Assembly: GCA_039545315.1 (NCBI GenBank)
Contig: BCIM01000005.1
Coordinates: forward strand, 312,609 to 376,608
Direction: 5' to 3'
DNA length: 64,000 nucleotides
DNA from: Kondoa malvinella
Lineage: Eukaryota; Basidiomycota; Agaricostilbomycetes; Agaricostilbales; Kondoaceae
Numbering within the stretch: the first letter of the stretch is position 1; every line of letters starts with the position of its first letter. The notes below the pieces were generated by a model. It saw nothing but the letters and a program-made list of their open reading frames with translations, made no database searches and was not told the DNA's origin. Below are positions 33,640-44,894 of the stretch, one piece after another. Made by a program: the position numbers and the translations under genes.

Positions 33640-35731
33640 CTATGTTTTTCGTTTGATCAAGCCTTTCAACATGTCAAAGGAGTTGCCATCTGGCTGCAAG
33701 TCAACCAGGTCTCCCTCGTAGCGGCCTTGCGCATCGACGTAACGCGCTCTTAGCAGCCCATGGTCTAGAGTGATGGTGTCTATCTCTGCGCGTCGACCAC
33801 ATTCTTCTATCTCTATGACTTGATTACTGTCGCTTGTGAGTGAGCATCTACTGATCGGAATTGCTTGAAAACAACTAACGAGTGAATCCAGCTACGGCGA
33901 TACCGCTCGATGAACGGGTCGAAACCGCCTGAAGATTTGAGCTGTTCCAGCATAGGCTCAAAAGTCGAGAGAACTTTGGCCAACGTATCTTCTAGTCGGG
34001 ACGGAGGAAGGTCGGCTTGGTATCTTGAGTTGTAGCGGGAGACCAGATCGTCGAGGCTTAATGTCGGTTTCGGATTGGCGACATTGATTCCGCAACCTGT
34101 CAGAAGATCAGATATTTCGAGACAGTATGAGTATGAGAGAAAACTTACCAACAACGAGAGTGAACTCTTTGCCTGCGTAAGAAGAATTGACTAGAATGCC
34201 TCCGATCTTTTTATACCGCACTCCATCTGTTGCTTCATGGCCCAAATCCGCGTAAATATCATTTGGCCACTTGATACATATGCCGAGCTTTCTGTCCATT
34301 TGCTCTGGCTTGTCCAAAGCTTCCACTACCGCCAATGCAAAAAGATACTGGACAAAGACGATTTTGCTAGCGAGGGAAACGGGAAAGCGAGCCACGAAAG
34401 AGAAGGGCAGGCTACCGGCTGGTGATAGCCACGCGTTGCTGCCGCGCCCACGACCAGCGGTCTGGAACGAAGCAGTAGCTAGAAAGCCATCTGGAAGAGC
34501 GCTGAGGAAGCGAGGGTTTCTACGAGTGGTCCAAGAGTCTCAACATTCGAATGCAAGTAGACGTGTGAGATACAACGGACTTGTCTAATATCGATTGTGT
34601 GCTCTCAACCACTTGTGCGTACAGGAAGATGCGACCCAAAGCACTTGTTTGCAAAAGCGATCGGAACCGTTGCGTATCGAACAGAGGAGTATTACGAGCT
34701 TGAAGTGAAGGAATGAGTACTTTAATCTCTGCCGAACTGAACGAAGCGGAATCTGCTTGAGCTAGGCGGAACGTATCTTTCGAGTCCAACATATCGGCAC
34801 CGTTGGCTACTTGAAATGTGCTAGAGAGCTTTTCGACAAGATGACGGAGGTCTTGTTCAGTCGAAGCCATCATGTAATGAGGTGTCAGAGCGGGAGCTTC
34901 CACTTGGTCGGCGGCGACTTCCAGCCGAAGGAGTCTGAGGAACTCTTGCAGAAGATTAATGCTGTTGGCTGGTATCGCAGAGGATGAGGAGGCAACAAGC
35001 GGATATTCTGGATGGACTGTTATAATGATATCTCAGATGAGCTAGCTGACCAGATAAGAGGACGCACATCCACACAAAAGAGCTTGACCCGAACCAGACG
35101 AGCAAAGGACAGCAGCAATAGGGTTGTTCGGAAGGTCAGTATACGTTGCGAGTGTGGACCAGCCTGCTGAAGTCTCGGATGGTCGAAACAAGCAGCCGCC
35201 ATTCCAATACGCGTGAACCGACACAGACGGCCCATTAGGTATAGAGACTTGCATTGGAACATTACGCGCTCCACTTTCACTGTCGTAGACGAAGCCAGGG
35301 TAGATTGGCCCTTCGCAGATGCCATCAAAGAAGCAGAGTTCGCGGTCTTGTACTATCGCATGGCTGCCGCCCATATCGAATTCGATGCTCTTTGCTGCAT
35401 AGTACGCTCCTTAAGGCGCTCTTTCAGCTCCTACGCTGTCGTCTAGCTTCTCTGGCTCACCCGCGCAGATGCCCAGATAGCGTCCTCCAGCTTCAACCCA
35501 ACGTTTGATGCGAGCATTTCCTGCTCCTCCCAACTCTTGCACATAAGGCAGATCTCGTCCTCCAGGAAAGGCTAGCAGGGCAGTGACTTCTTCCCAAGGC
35601 TCATCTCGCAGCATTTTGGGGTTCGCGAGCATGACAGCATAATTTGGGCTGAGCAAAGATTGCAACGATGTTCGAAGCAGGTCGGTGCCTTGCTTTGAAG
35701 CTCCTGGGCCCGCGTAGACCAGCACATTCAT
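33640..35731 (-). CDS. BPL1: Biotin--protein ligase
   Basis: Attaches biotin to acetyl-CoA and pyruvate carboxylases through biotinyl-AMP. The N-terminal eukaryotic domain is a glutamine-amidotransferase-like fold: MNVLVYAGPGASKQGTDLLR, LLAFPGGRDLPYVQEL and GGRYLGICAG. After introns, the catalytic half has RIFLYAQVVESTQSI, then TAGRGRGSNAWLSPAGSLPF (the biotinyl-AMP loop GRGRxG-W), KIVFVQYLFALAVVEAL, GICIKWPNDIYADL (KWPND, biotin-binding) and KKIGGILVNSSYAGKEFTLV. The small C-terminal domain includes CGINVANPKPT and ends LKGLIKRKT with stop at 33640. Length and order match fungal ligases. The neighbouring sirtuin stops 85 bases upstream on the same strand. Confidence 0.93.
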
Positions 35732-35816
35732 GGTTGGTGCTTTTCAGTGAGACGACATGGGTGTTGGCGAATAACAAGAAGCCTCTATTTTACACGCATA
35801 CACAGTGAGTACAGCT

Positions 35817-37494
35817 TTACAGATTCGCCGCCGCTTTGGCTGGCGACTTTTCATCTGGCTTCTTCTCCTCCGTTGCCTCCTTTTCTGTCGCCTTTGCATC
35901 ATCCTTCAGATCCAACACCTCGCCAACTCGCGCTGTAAGCTTCTCGACCTCGTCCTTTGTTGGCTCGTGATCTTTCGATAACGTGTCTGACGCTTCGTCT
36001 GTCAAGGGATCATCCACGCCATCCGCTTCTTTGCCCGACTTCGCTTGACATTCTTTGTAAATCTTGTCGAGCTTGTTCTATGGACATAGTGAGAATACGA
36101 CCACAGTGCATGTGATCTACTCACTTGCCAATCCAGCTCCTTTGCTATTGACTCGCATGCTTCATCACATTTCCCTATCCAAGCGAAATCCCGAGCTTTA
36201 TCTATCCCGCCGCAGGTTCTCCCATCACTAATATCTCGTCAAACGAATGACATGTCCATGGAAGGAGAGCTCACAAATCGAAACCTGTTCAGCAATGAAA
36301 CTGTTAGATGAATGTACCAAGCACAATCTCTGCACCTACCTGTTTCCCTGTAGCGGCCAAACATGCCAGAAGGCTCAAAATCATCCATCTCGCCAACCAA
36401 TTCTGCATTGATGAGCACCCTCGGACATTTATCCGACACCATATCAATCAAGCCGGCGAAAGGATGGACTTTGAGCGATGTGCCGATCGTTATGAGCAAA
36501 TCACAGTCTCGAAAGTCCGTTCTCGTAAGCTTGAAGAACCTCTCGGGTAGACCTTCGCCAAAGAACGTAATATCTAGTCATCGTCAGCACACGAGCCTGG
36601 ATCTGAAGGACGGCAACCTGCCTGGTTTCACCAATGCATTGTCCTTCTTGTGACAGCCTTTCCGCGAACATCGGACGATCTCTCCCTTGAGCACTTGAGG
36701 CTTTATATCTTCTGCTGAATATTCAGCCTTGCAGTTCAGGCAATGAGCAGCTGCGAATGAGCCTGCCGATACAGTGAGGCCGGTCCTCTGGATCGAGATG
36801 TTTAGACGAACCATGAGCTTCTACTATCTTTTCTTTAGGCAAGCCTGCTTGATGGTCTAGCGTATCGATATTTTGCTATTCGGCAGGCTGAGTTAGCACA
36901 AGAAACCGAATGAGAGCGTGACTTACTGTATAGCATCGTTTGAGCTTGCCTTCGTTATGCAGCACGACACAGAAGGCATGTGTCAATGTCGGTCTGTCCT
37001 CTCCTTAGTACACGTTATGCTGCAGATTTTGGTGCGTACGAGAAGTTGCCTGGATATAAAGCTGAGGCCAGAGCTGCACTATTTCAGCAGGGATGCAGAT
37101 CGCCGTCAGACAGCAGATGGCTCACTGAAGAAGGGCTGCGGTTTGCGATAGAAGTAAGATAGCTCAAAGATAGCTTCTCTGCGTAGCCGCAAGCCTAACA
37201 TCAGCCAAGTGAAAGTTGCTCCCCGCTTGTTGGACATACGGATAGGGCTGCCCATATCATCGTCAACCATCAATATAAGCTGTGCACAGCTACGCACAAG
37301 GTTGTACTTCTCCAGGTTGGCGTACAGGCCTGTTTCCGGGCTCCTGAAGTCGGGTATGCCTATTTGCACCATGAACAGCTGGTTTGTTTCGCTGGCGACT
37401 GTTGCATACCAGCTGATGTCGACACGCCAGCTCCTGTAAGCACGACTATGTTCTTCGCCTTGCTGATAAGAGAAGCTATCTTCTCGGATGACAT
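35817..37494 (-). CDS. HST2: NAD-dependent protein deacetylase, HST2-type sirtuin
   Basis: Removes acetyl groups from histone and non-histone Lys using NAD. Start at 37494: MSSEKIASLISKAKNIVVLT then GAGVSTSAGIPDFRSPETGL and YANLEKYNL, the NAD-binding GAGxS...GIPDFRSP core. Next exons give CYTQNIDTLDHQAGLPKEKI and VEAHGSFAAAHCLNC (catalytic His in EAHG). The zinc pairs are CLNC and CSRKGC. Then follow ITFFGEGLPERFFKL, DLLITIGTSLKVHPFAGLID and VLINAELVG. The last exons encode a Glu/Lys/Asp-rich tail of about 90 residues (DEVEKLTARVGEVLDLKDDA) ending SPAKAAANL. The tail resembles the regulatory C-terminus of HST2/SIRT2. The start is divergent from the SRPK-like gene, 247 bases away. Confidence 0.92.
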
Positions 37495-37741
37495 GTCTCT
37501 TGTCTGGTATACACAGCAGCTGTTACGTCTGGTGGGTATAGAAGAGAATCTGGTATAGGTTTAAAATGGTCGCTTGAGGTGAACAGAGGTTGGATTCGCA
37601 CATCCATGTCGATACCGCTCTGTAGCCACTACTATACCCTCCAAAGAAAAAACGATTTTATACCACTTGTCTCGCGCGAGATAGGCATTTGCGTTCACTG
37701 CAAGAGGTTCCATTCCATTCGCGCCGACCAAGAGGACAGTC

Positions 37742-39149
37742 ATGTCAGCAACTCCAGCATTACCGGGCACAGCACAGCCCAGCACAGAGCTTCATGAACG
37801 TCTCATAAAAAGAGATGAAGTGCTTCACGAGCGATACCGCGTCGCTACTTTGCTCGGTTTAGGCAGATGGTCTCAGACTTACCTAGCTGCCGATCTCCGG
37901 TGAGCTACTCAGACCCAAAATCTACTGTTGTCCTGCCATTGATACGCTTGCTTGGAAGGGGCGATGATGCTATCGCTATCAAAGTCTATTCCGATCATGC
38001 TACAACCGAGGGAGTTGATAAAGGTCATATTCGAGAACTTCAAGTCCTGCAGCAAATACAAGACGTAGCAGAAGACGTCTGCCTTCCTTTGCTCAAAGAT
38101 CATTTCTACCATTCTTCAACCCAAGGTCGACATTTGTGTTTGGTCTTGCCCGTCTTTTGTGAATCGGTTGATGCATGGAGGAAGAGCATGCCAAACAAAG
38201 TGCTCGACGTGCAAGAGGTTAAGCAGATTATAAGTATTGTCTTGGAAGGTCTAGATCTGTTGCATGCGAAAGACATTGTGCATACCGGTAAGCCTATCTG
38301 CACCTCTTTACTCGACAGTACTAAAATGCGTACGATAGATACAAAGCCCGATAATGTCTTGATCGATGCTGCGGGAGAAAAGGACATCCGCAAACACCTC
38401 GGATCAGTCATCGAGGGTCCAATACCACATCACTACCCGACCACAAACACAGCAAAGGACAAAGAGCTCTATACTTTTGTGCTGACTGATTTCTCCAATG
38501 GTATGCGTAACTTCCCATGTATGAAGCCCATCGCTGATGTCGTCCATTTCGAAAAGCTCAATTCGTCAATCAACCTAGACCTGCAGACATGATCAGCTCT
38601 TACGCTCTCCGAGCACCTGAAGTGATCCTAGGCTGCTCGTTTGATCAGAAAGTCGACATCTGGGCTATCGGCTGCATGGTCAGTCATCTCACTCCTGAGG
38701 TCGAATGTTCTTGCTTATCATAATTAGGCATTCGAGCTACTTACTGGATCGTGGCTCTTCAAGCCGACTGAAGGCGAGACTTGGACTGTAGAAGATGAAC
38801 ATCTGGCTCAAATGCTGGAAATGACGGGCGCTTCTGTTTTCCCCTCTACTCTTGTGCACCAAGCGCAGAAGAAGGATACGTACCTGAAAGATGACGGTAA
38901 TTCTGTTTTTGATATCACGCCAAATCTCTCAAGCTGATTGGTCGTACAGGCTCGCTCTTGCGTATTGAAGAATTGCTCCCAGTACCGATCGAAAAGGCTT
39001 TTGCGACGTATAAAGTTCTAACAGAACGACAACGCGAGCAAGCCTCGGATTTTATACGCGCTTGCTTGACGCTGGGTCCGGCAGAAAGACCTTCAGCCAA
39101 ACAGCTGGCGAGACATGAATGGTTGTCGACTCCTTGGAAACCAGAGTAG
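37742..39149 (+). CDS. SRPK-like protein kinase
   Basis: Start MSATPALPGTAQPSTELHER, then YRVATLLGLGRWSQTYLAAD, a glycine loop in which GxGxxS-T matches SR-protein kinases (GWGHFSTVWLA). Further on AIKVYSDHATTEGVDKGHIR, EVKQIISIVLEGLDLLHAKD and IVHTDTKPDNVLIDA (HTD in place of HRD, usual in SRPK). The Mg-binding motif reads LTDFSNAQF where SRPKs have ADLGNA. APEVILGCSFDQKVDIWAIG then GCMAFELLTGSWLF complete the C-lobe; the end is RPSAKQLARHEWL. The SRPK spacer insert is short (about 30 residues). Probable target: Arg/Ser-rich splicing factors. Five introns. The DFS replacing DLG/DFG is unusual, but the rest looks active. Confidence 0.78.
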
Positions 39150-39405
39150 GGGATAGAGTGTGTTTCTAGCATTGAGATGATACCTTGCATTTTATAAGAC
39201 TAGCTTTGGAATCGCGTCGAGTCTCAAAGCAAGGTCGCCAACCAGTCGCCTGGACACAGCAAATGCAAGGCCGCGGGCACTACAACAAGTCAGCCAACAC
39301 GGTCAGATGTCGCTCAAGTGATGTACGAATGCATTCACCAAGTCTGATCGCCCATCCATTCACCTCATTCCCCTCTAACGAGCCCCTAACGAGCTAATTC
39401 GTTCT

Positions 39406-41071
39406 CTAGACCACCGGCTTTCTGGTATCCAGCATGATATTCCGCGCCGTATTGACTATCGCTTCCTTCCTATCATTCTCGTACAGCGCAGTGATGGTCT
39501 CTCTTTCCGACCAACGGATCATATTCTCTGTCTTGGGAGAGAAGAGTATCTCCGGATCACCAGGTGGTATTGTAGGCGTGAGCGAGTATGAGATGGTCAA
39601 TGCTGACAGTGCGCCTCCGTAAGCTCTTGATATTCCGGCTGTCAAACCATGAGATCTCAACTAGTATAGCAGATAGTCATCGGTACTGACTATCTATGAG
39701 CAACACTCGACCATTGCAGCGAGACTTGATGCCTTCAAAGTGAGGCGTGTGGCCCATGATCAAACGTCGTACGCCCAGGTCAGCGCGGACTTGGTCGACT
39801 TGTCTATCTATTCATCAGAAATGGATTGGTCGAGACAGGAAGCATACAGGCATAGCTTGGCTTCGTCCTCTTCCAACGCATAGCCACGATACCAGACCGG
39901 ACCTGTCCATATCGCAAGATAAGATCGATATCACAGGAAGTGAAAGACCCGCAGAGACGGACCATGCTCATCATATAGCGCTCTCTCATCCGGTGTAGTA
40001 TTCCTCGGCAGACCCATCGGATTGATCAACGGACCAGCAATCGCCTTTGCAAGCAGACTCTGCCCGATTTCGTTGATGGTATCGATCGGATCAGGACGAG
40101 AAGACCAGCTTGGGTGAATTCCGCCATGGACAAATGATGCTGCCGCTGTTGCGAAGAGGTCTTCTGGTGTCTGTGTCTCGGAAAGAGGTGCTTGAAGAGA
40201 GTCCTCAAGAATGGGAGAAGGTAGATGTGGGAACTCGGCTGCGTATGGTACTCTTGCAGTGATCCTGTGCGACGACCAACTTCAGAAACTGACACAGGCC
40301 AGATGAGAAGTCCACACGCACGAATAGTTCCCTAGCCATGTTCGACCAATCCAGCCTGTCAGGAATCAGTCCTTGTCTAACGAGAGAGATCAAAGACTGA
40401 CCTTGACCAGACATAGCTAGTCTTCGATTCCTCTCGCCGTGAAAAGTATCTATATCCTCCTAGAAATAAAGACGTTAGCGAGTCGACCTTGCTAGCAAAG
40501 AGATCGCAGACTGACCTTTGTGACGTATCGCCAGTCTCCAAAGGCGTTCCTGAGGTTTATCGAATGAGCATGAGTTATTCCCCAGACAGGTGAGACTCAC
40601 ATAAGCTCATGATTCCCCAACAAGCTCACAACAGCACCTCCAGCAGCGGCCGCTTGTTCCCTCAGGTTATCAAACAAATGATACAGCGCTATCGTATCCT
40701 TTCCTCTATCCACAATATCGCCCGTCTGCACTTCACCTTCAATCAACTTCAACTCAAAGACAAATAGATTGCAACTCACCTAGTATAGTAGATTTACCTA
40801 TCCAGCGATTCCGATGATCTATCAACCCAGCAAAACGCAAGACCCTAGCTGCTCTTTCTAAATCTCCATGTAAATCACCAATCGCTGTTATTCGTTGCGA
40901 GTAACGCCTAGGCACCCATACGCGAGTCGCTCGAGCTGGTGAACGATGAAAGCCCGGTAGATGGTTTGTGAAATACAGATAGACCAGGAGGAGAGCTAGA
41001 GCGGCCCAGTACCATCGGAAAGGCAGTCTTCGAACTTGCGCTTGGGTTGGTCTGAGGGATTGTCGCTCCAT
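39406..41071 (-). CDS. Membrane-anchored calcineurin-like metallophosphatase
   Basis: Start MERQSLRPTQAQVRRLPFRW, then one transmembrane helix YWAALALLLVYLYF after a basic N terminus, which predicts a type II membrane protein. The phosphoesterase motifs follow: ITAIGDLHGDLERA (GDxHG), QTGDIVDRGKDTIALY (GDxVDRG) and VVSLLGNHELM (GNHE). Near the 3' end comes RLIMGHTPHFEGIKSRCNGR followed by VLLID (GHTP). Together these give the full set of metal ligands. The C terminus is a polar region (LFSPKTENMIRWSERETITA) ending DTRKPVV. The family resembles bacterial and fungal Shewanella-type phosphatases. Substrate unknown; a luminal Golgi or vacuolar site is inferred from topology. Confidence 0.83.
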
Positions 41072-41318
41072 TGAGCCTGAGCGAGACAGTGTAGTGCTAA
41101 TTGTTGGAAGAACAGCTCTCGCAAGGTGTCTTCTATGAGTCTAGCAGACTCTGGCTTGAGGCTCCACAATGACACAGAAACTCAAAGGCGCTGTTGCTGG
41201 TCAAGCTCGGACGCGAAGTTAAATGACGCGAAGCCTCTGTGTACAGCTTTCAAAGGCATGCATAAGAAGCGCCTCAAAAGTACATGAAATGTCCGTGGAA
41301 TCCCTCTTCAATGCAGTT

Positions 41319-42116
41319 CTAAGCGCGACGCAAAACAGTGTGACCTCCCAACATCATGGCGAGCATGCATACCAACATGACGACAAACATGTTGCTGTTC
41401 AAAGCCATTGCGCCAGAGTCTGGAAGAACGGATTCCGCTCCTGCGCCGCGAAAGATCAGCGTATGCCTCAAGGCTATGAATACACAAACCAGCAGTTGCT
41501 GTTTGACGCGCCGCATAAGTCAAATCCTGGTGAGGAATTTAGAGAGAAGACTGACCAGTATCAAACGCTCCTGCTGCTCCAGAGGTAGCGGTATCGAAAG
41601 CGCCTGCTCCTCCGCTAGTAGCAGTAGAGAACGCGCCTTGAACCGCATTCAGGTTTCCGTCGATCTGGGAGGAAGAAAAAGGCTCACCGACAGCTCCGTC
41701 AGTAGCTACAGAGAAGACTGAGGTCGCTCCAGAGATGACGGTGGTGTATATGCCCGGGGCATACGAGGTAAGAGTCTAAATGATCCAGGTCAGTGCTGTT
41801 TAATCGTCTATCGTGAGTGAGGATAAAAGTACATCGAAAGCTCCGTCAACGGCTATAGAAAGATCAGCACAGTCTTCTGCTAGTAAAGTGCTCGCACGGA
41901 CCTGAAGTAGCTTCTCCGAAGACGCTGGTCGCTCCATCAGCAATCGTCTCTCCAATCTGGATCACATAGTCCCTTTTCAGCACATATGCGGCACTTCTCA
42001 TCTCGAATTTGAGCTTACACCGCCTAAAATTGAGGTGACTGCAGAAGTGTTTCAAAAAACAACAATCAGCCTTTGTGCGCTCTTTTCCTTGCAGCGACCG
42101 ACTTACGTTCTGCCAT
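41319..42116 (-). CDS. Short Ala/Gly/Ser/Thr repeat protein with C-terminal hydrophobic tail
   Basis: I splice six exons to a protein of about 165 residues. N terminus MAELTSILGG (start tentative), then DYVIQIGETIADGATSVFGE, TLTSYAPGIYTTVISGATSV, and a repeat region. GATSVF occurs twice, and the unit GAF-S/D-TATSG occurs about three times (QGAFSTATSGGAGAFDTATS, GAAGAFDT). The end is MALNSNMFVVMLVCMLAMML then GGHTVLRRA, a hydrophobic stretch with a short basic tail, so it is tail-anchored or GPI-anchored. I see no clear N-terminal signal peptide in the chosen start. No family is recognised; low-complexity repeats and a membrane tail suggest a cell-surface or secretory role. Exon starts are inferred from frame continuity of the repeats. 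Confidence 0.5.
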
Positions 42117-42551
42117 TATTGTATAATTGGTGGTGTATAGAAAAGAGCGTCTTGAGGGATGACTGTTGTGTGAAAAGCAGTTGAACAGGGCGGTGTGCGG
42201 GTCTCCAAGCTAGCAGAAATCAGAAACTTCTATGTTCTAGCTCTCCTTGGCTGTAAAAGGACTAGCAAGACGCGTTCGAGTACCTTTAAAGGAACTCTGC
42301 TAAACCCCTGATCATGTCCTGAGCGAAGTCCGTGTGTTGCTACACTGCGTCATGACCGGGAGTGGGCTGTCACGGCATTCTCGCCCTGGAAAAAGGAAAA
42401 GGCTGTCTTCCAAACTGTCATCTTGAGCTCAGCTACTTTATTATTATCCAGCATCCCATCGATCAAATCGTCCAAACTCCAGTTGTTCAAGCTCGAGCTC
42501 CCTACTTGGCATTTCACCTTGAAGCACACGTTTCAATCGTAAAGCATCAAG
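42117..42551. promoter_or_regulatory. Divergent region between the repeat-protein and CDF genes
   Basis: About 435 bases between divergent starts. It includes GACGCGTTC-like sequence near 42269 and a CGTCATGAC element near 42350. Function is inferred from position only; no gene is seen. Confidence 0.35.
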
Positions 42552-44242
42552 ATGGTAGGCAGAAGGAATCGTCAAATGACTTCCAACAACTCGTTCAAGC
42601 CGTACAAGGATGACGAGGAATCAGCTTTGGACGCAGAACCGAGTGAAAGGACAGTGCATGACACTTCTTCACACGCAGAGCTCCATAAAGCTGTCAGTAC
42701 TCTTCTATACAACTCTATTGAAAGCCCTGACTTGTCTTGTCAGGCTCATAAAAGAAGGTTCGGTCATTCTGTCGGGCTTTACATGTCAAAAATAGCCCAA
42801 CTTACACTCGCGTTGTAACAGGGAGGAGCTCAAGAACAAGCTGGTAGAAAGCATGGACGAAGAAAATTGGGAATCTTGTAGGAAATCAGAGGACGAATTG
42901 AAAGAAATCAAGAACAAGGGCGTTCGCGAATTCTACGAAAAGCAGAACGATCGTTTGACCGATTGGTTGGAAGTCGACACGCTCGTCAAACATTTATCGG
43001 ATGATGTGTTGGATTCTATGAACCCGGATCCGGATAGGGATGGCGATATTGATATTGATGCACCTTTGCTCAAGAAAGCTGGAGGGTTGGAATCATTCTT
43101 GCCTGAAGAAGAACGCGAGAAACGCAAGAGGAACAAACGGAAAGCCGATATCGCGCTCAACGTCAACGTCGCTGCCAATGTTCTTTTGCTCGCTGCGAAA
43201 ATTGCTGCTGTGCTTTCTTCCGGTTCCCTCTCGCTTTTGGCAAGTTTGACCGACTCTGCATTGGATCTACTATGTACTATGATCATCTGGTCGACGTCGA
43301 AAGTGGTGGGCTGGCGATTGCAATCACTAAAGTCAAAGTTCCCAGTCGGTCGAAGAAAGCTGGAACCAATCGGTGTTCTAGTCTTTTCAGTCAGTATGTG
43401 CTCTCACCCCTTCTACTTGAGTAGTGTCTGATTTCATACAGTCATGGTCGTCTCTTTTGTGCAAATCTTGCAAGAATCAGGCAAAAAGCTCTTACCTTCC
43501 GGCAAGCACGAAGTCGTCAACCTATCCACTTTAGCAATCGTAGCTATGGCCGGTAATGCTGGTATAAAGGGTATTATTGGTCTGTGCTGCATGTCCATCA
43601 AGACGACTCAGGTGCAAGCTCTGGTTCAAGGTGGATTTTCATGTTACACCTTTAAGGAGCATACCGAATAGGTTGACAGATTGCTACACCGACGTCATCT
43701 TCAACACAGCTTCTTTGCTTTTCCCTTTGATCGGACACAAATTCAACATCTGGTGGCTTGGTGAGTGCTTAAATCGATGCTGCTTGCATAGCTTAGCCAG
43801 TCTTTAGATCCCCTTGGCGCTTCTCTGCTATCGCTCTACATCATCTACGACTGGGCACACACTTGCTTGGAAAACGTTTCTCGCTTGACGGGCATCGCAG
43901 CCGACGCGCGCACCTCACAGAAATTGAGTCAGTTCTGCAATATCTCTACAAATGGTTCTGGTTTGCTGAAATTTATGTAGCATTCCTTGCTTGGCGCTTC
44001 TCGCCTGTAGTAGATGGCTACAAGTCAATCACCGCTTATCATGCCGGCGACGGCGTCTGGGCTGTAAGCTACCTCTCCTTTCTTCAGCTATTGAGTGCTT
44101 ATACATCCGACAGGAATTTGACATTCTCCTGGCTGAAGATGTTCCCCTGAGCCGCACTCACGATATCTCGGAAACGATGCAATATTGCGCTGAAGGCTTG
44201 CCGGAGTGTGACAGAGCATTCGTCACGCCTGATTGTGAGTGA
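42552..44242 (+). CDS. Cation diffusion facilitator, probably manganese type
   Basis: Metal/proton antiporter of the CDF family. Start MVGRRNRQMTSNNSFKPYKD. A cytosolic N-domain follows (EEELKNKLVESMDEENWESC, REFYEKQNDRLTDWLEVDTL). Helices: DIALNVNVAANVLLLAAKIA, SGSLSLLASLTDSALDLLCT and GVLVFSVIMVVSFVQIL. The metal sites are DSALD in helix 2 and DCYTDVIFN in helix 5: the DxxxD pattern in both positions is the Mn-CDF signature rather than the HxxxD of zinc members. The C-terminal cytosolic domain has VWAEFDILLAEDVPLSRTHD, ISETMQYCAEGLPECDRAFV and ends TPDCE. Similar to plant MTP8-11 and fungal Mn exporters. Five introns. Location vacuole, Golgi or ER is inferred. Confidence 0.88.
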
Positions 44243-44894
44243 CTCTCGCTTGCTGTCGAGATCATGCTCAAGGTGGGAATCAGATGCGGCAAAAGGACCC
44301 ATCGGACACGATACTGCTGGTGGTCTGCAGAGGTAAAGAAAACCGAGAGAAGCCGCGGGAGATCAAAAGCTGTCTGTTTACACACGCATCGCGCAGCAGA
44401 ATTTGATGTACTCGGCTCCCCGGTCGACCGTCCGTTTTTCGCGACCAGTAACGCGACGATTGATCGGAAATTGATAGCCTGTTCACCGCGTATGCACTCT
44501 AAGACATGTACGCTGATTTCGCTGGAACCGAACGTACATAAGGCAGGTGATGTTGTGGCAGGCTTTTCGTCCACTCTCCACGACTTGAGTCCATCAGCGA
44601 TACCCTCACGCTTGATATACCAGTGGAAGATACCCCCACACGCTTGCATATACCAAACGTCAGCCTGAGCCGAACTGGGCAATTGCAGGCAAAATCGAGC
44701 ATACTACGCTACTCGCATACAAAGGGCAACCACGGTGAAACATCAGGCTTTTATTACTCTTTACTTGTTCACCTCATTTGTGCGCGGTCTGCTGTCTACT
44801 TCTCGCATGTCCTGACCATGTTCCCAGATACCTCGGTACTTCGCTCGCATTGGACTGCATCCGTCCTCCATGACAAGCTTCAATAACTGCCCAG
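44243..44894. other. Intergenic stretch, no convincing gene
   Basis: About 650 bases. Open frames on both strands (a 174-codon minus frame at 44158-44682 and a 134-codon plus frame at 44264-44668) overlap each other and the CDF 3' end and have no motif. They are most likely translated non-coding DNA. An upstream F-box exon of the next gene could hide here but was not found. Confidence 0.35.

Noticed and set aside
35747..35938. Plus-strand open frame over the HST2 3' end
   Set aside because: It is the antisense shadow of the Glu/Lys-rich sirtuin tail.
44158..44682. 174-codon minus-strand frame after the CDF gene
   Set aside because: It overlaps CDF coding sequence and a competing plus-strand frame, with no family features.
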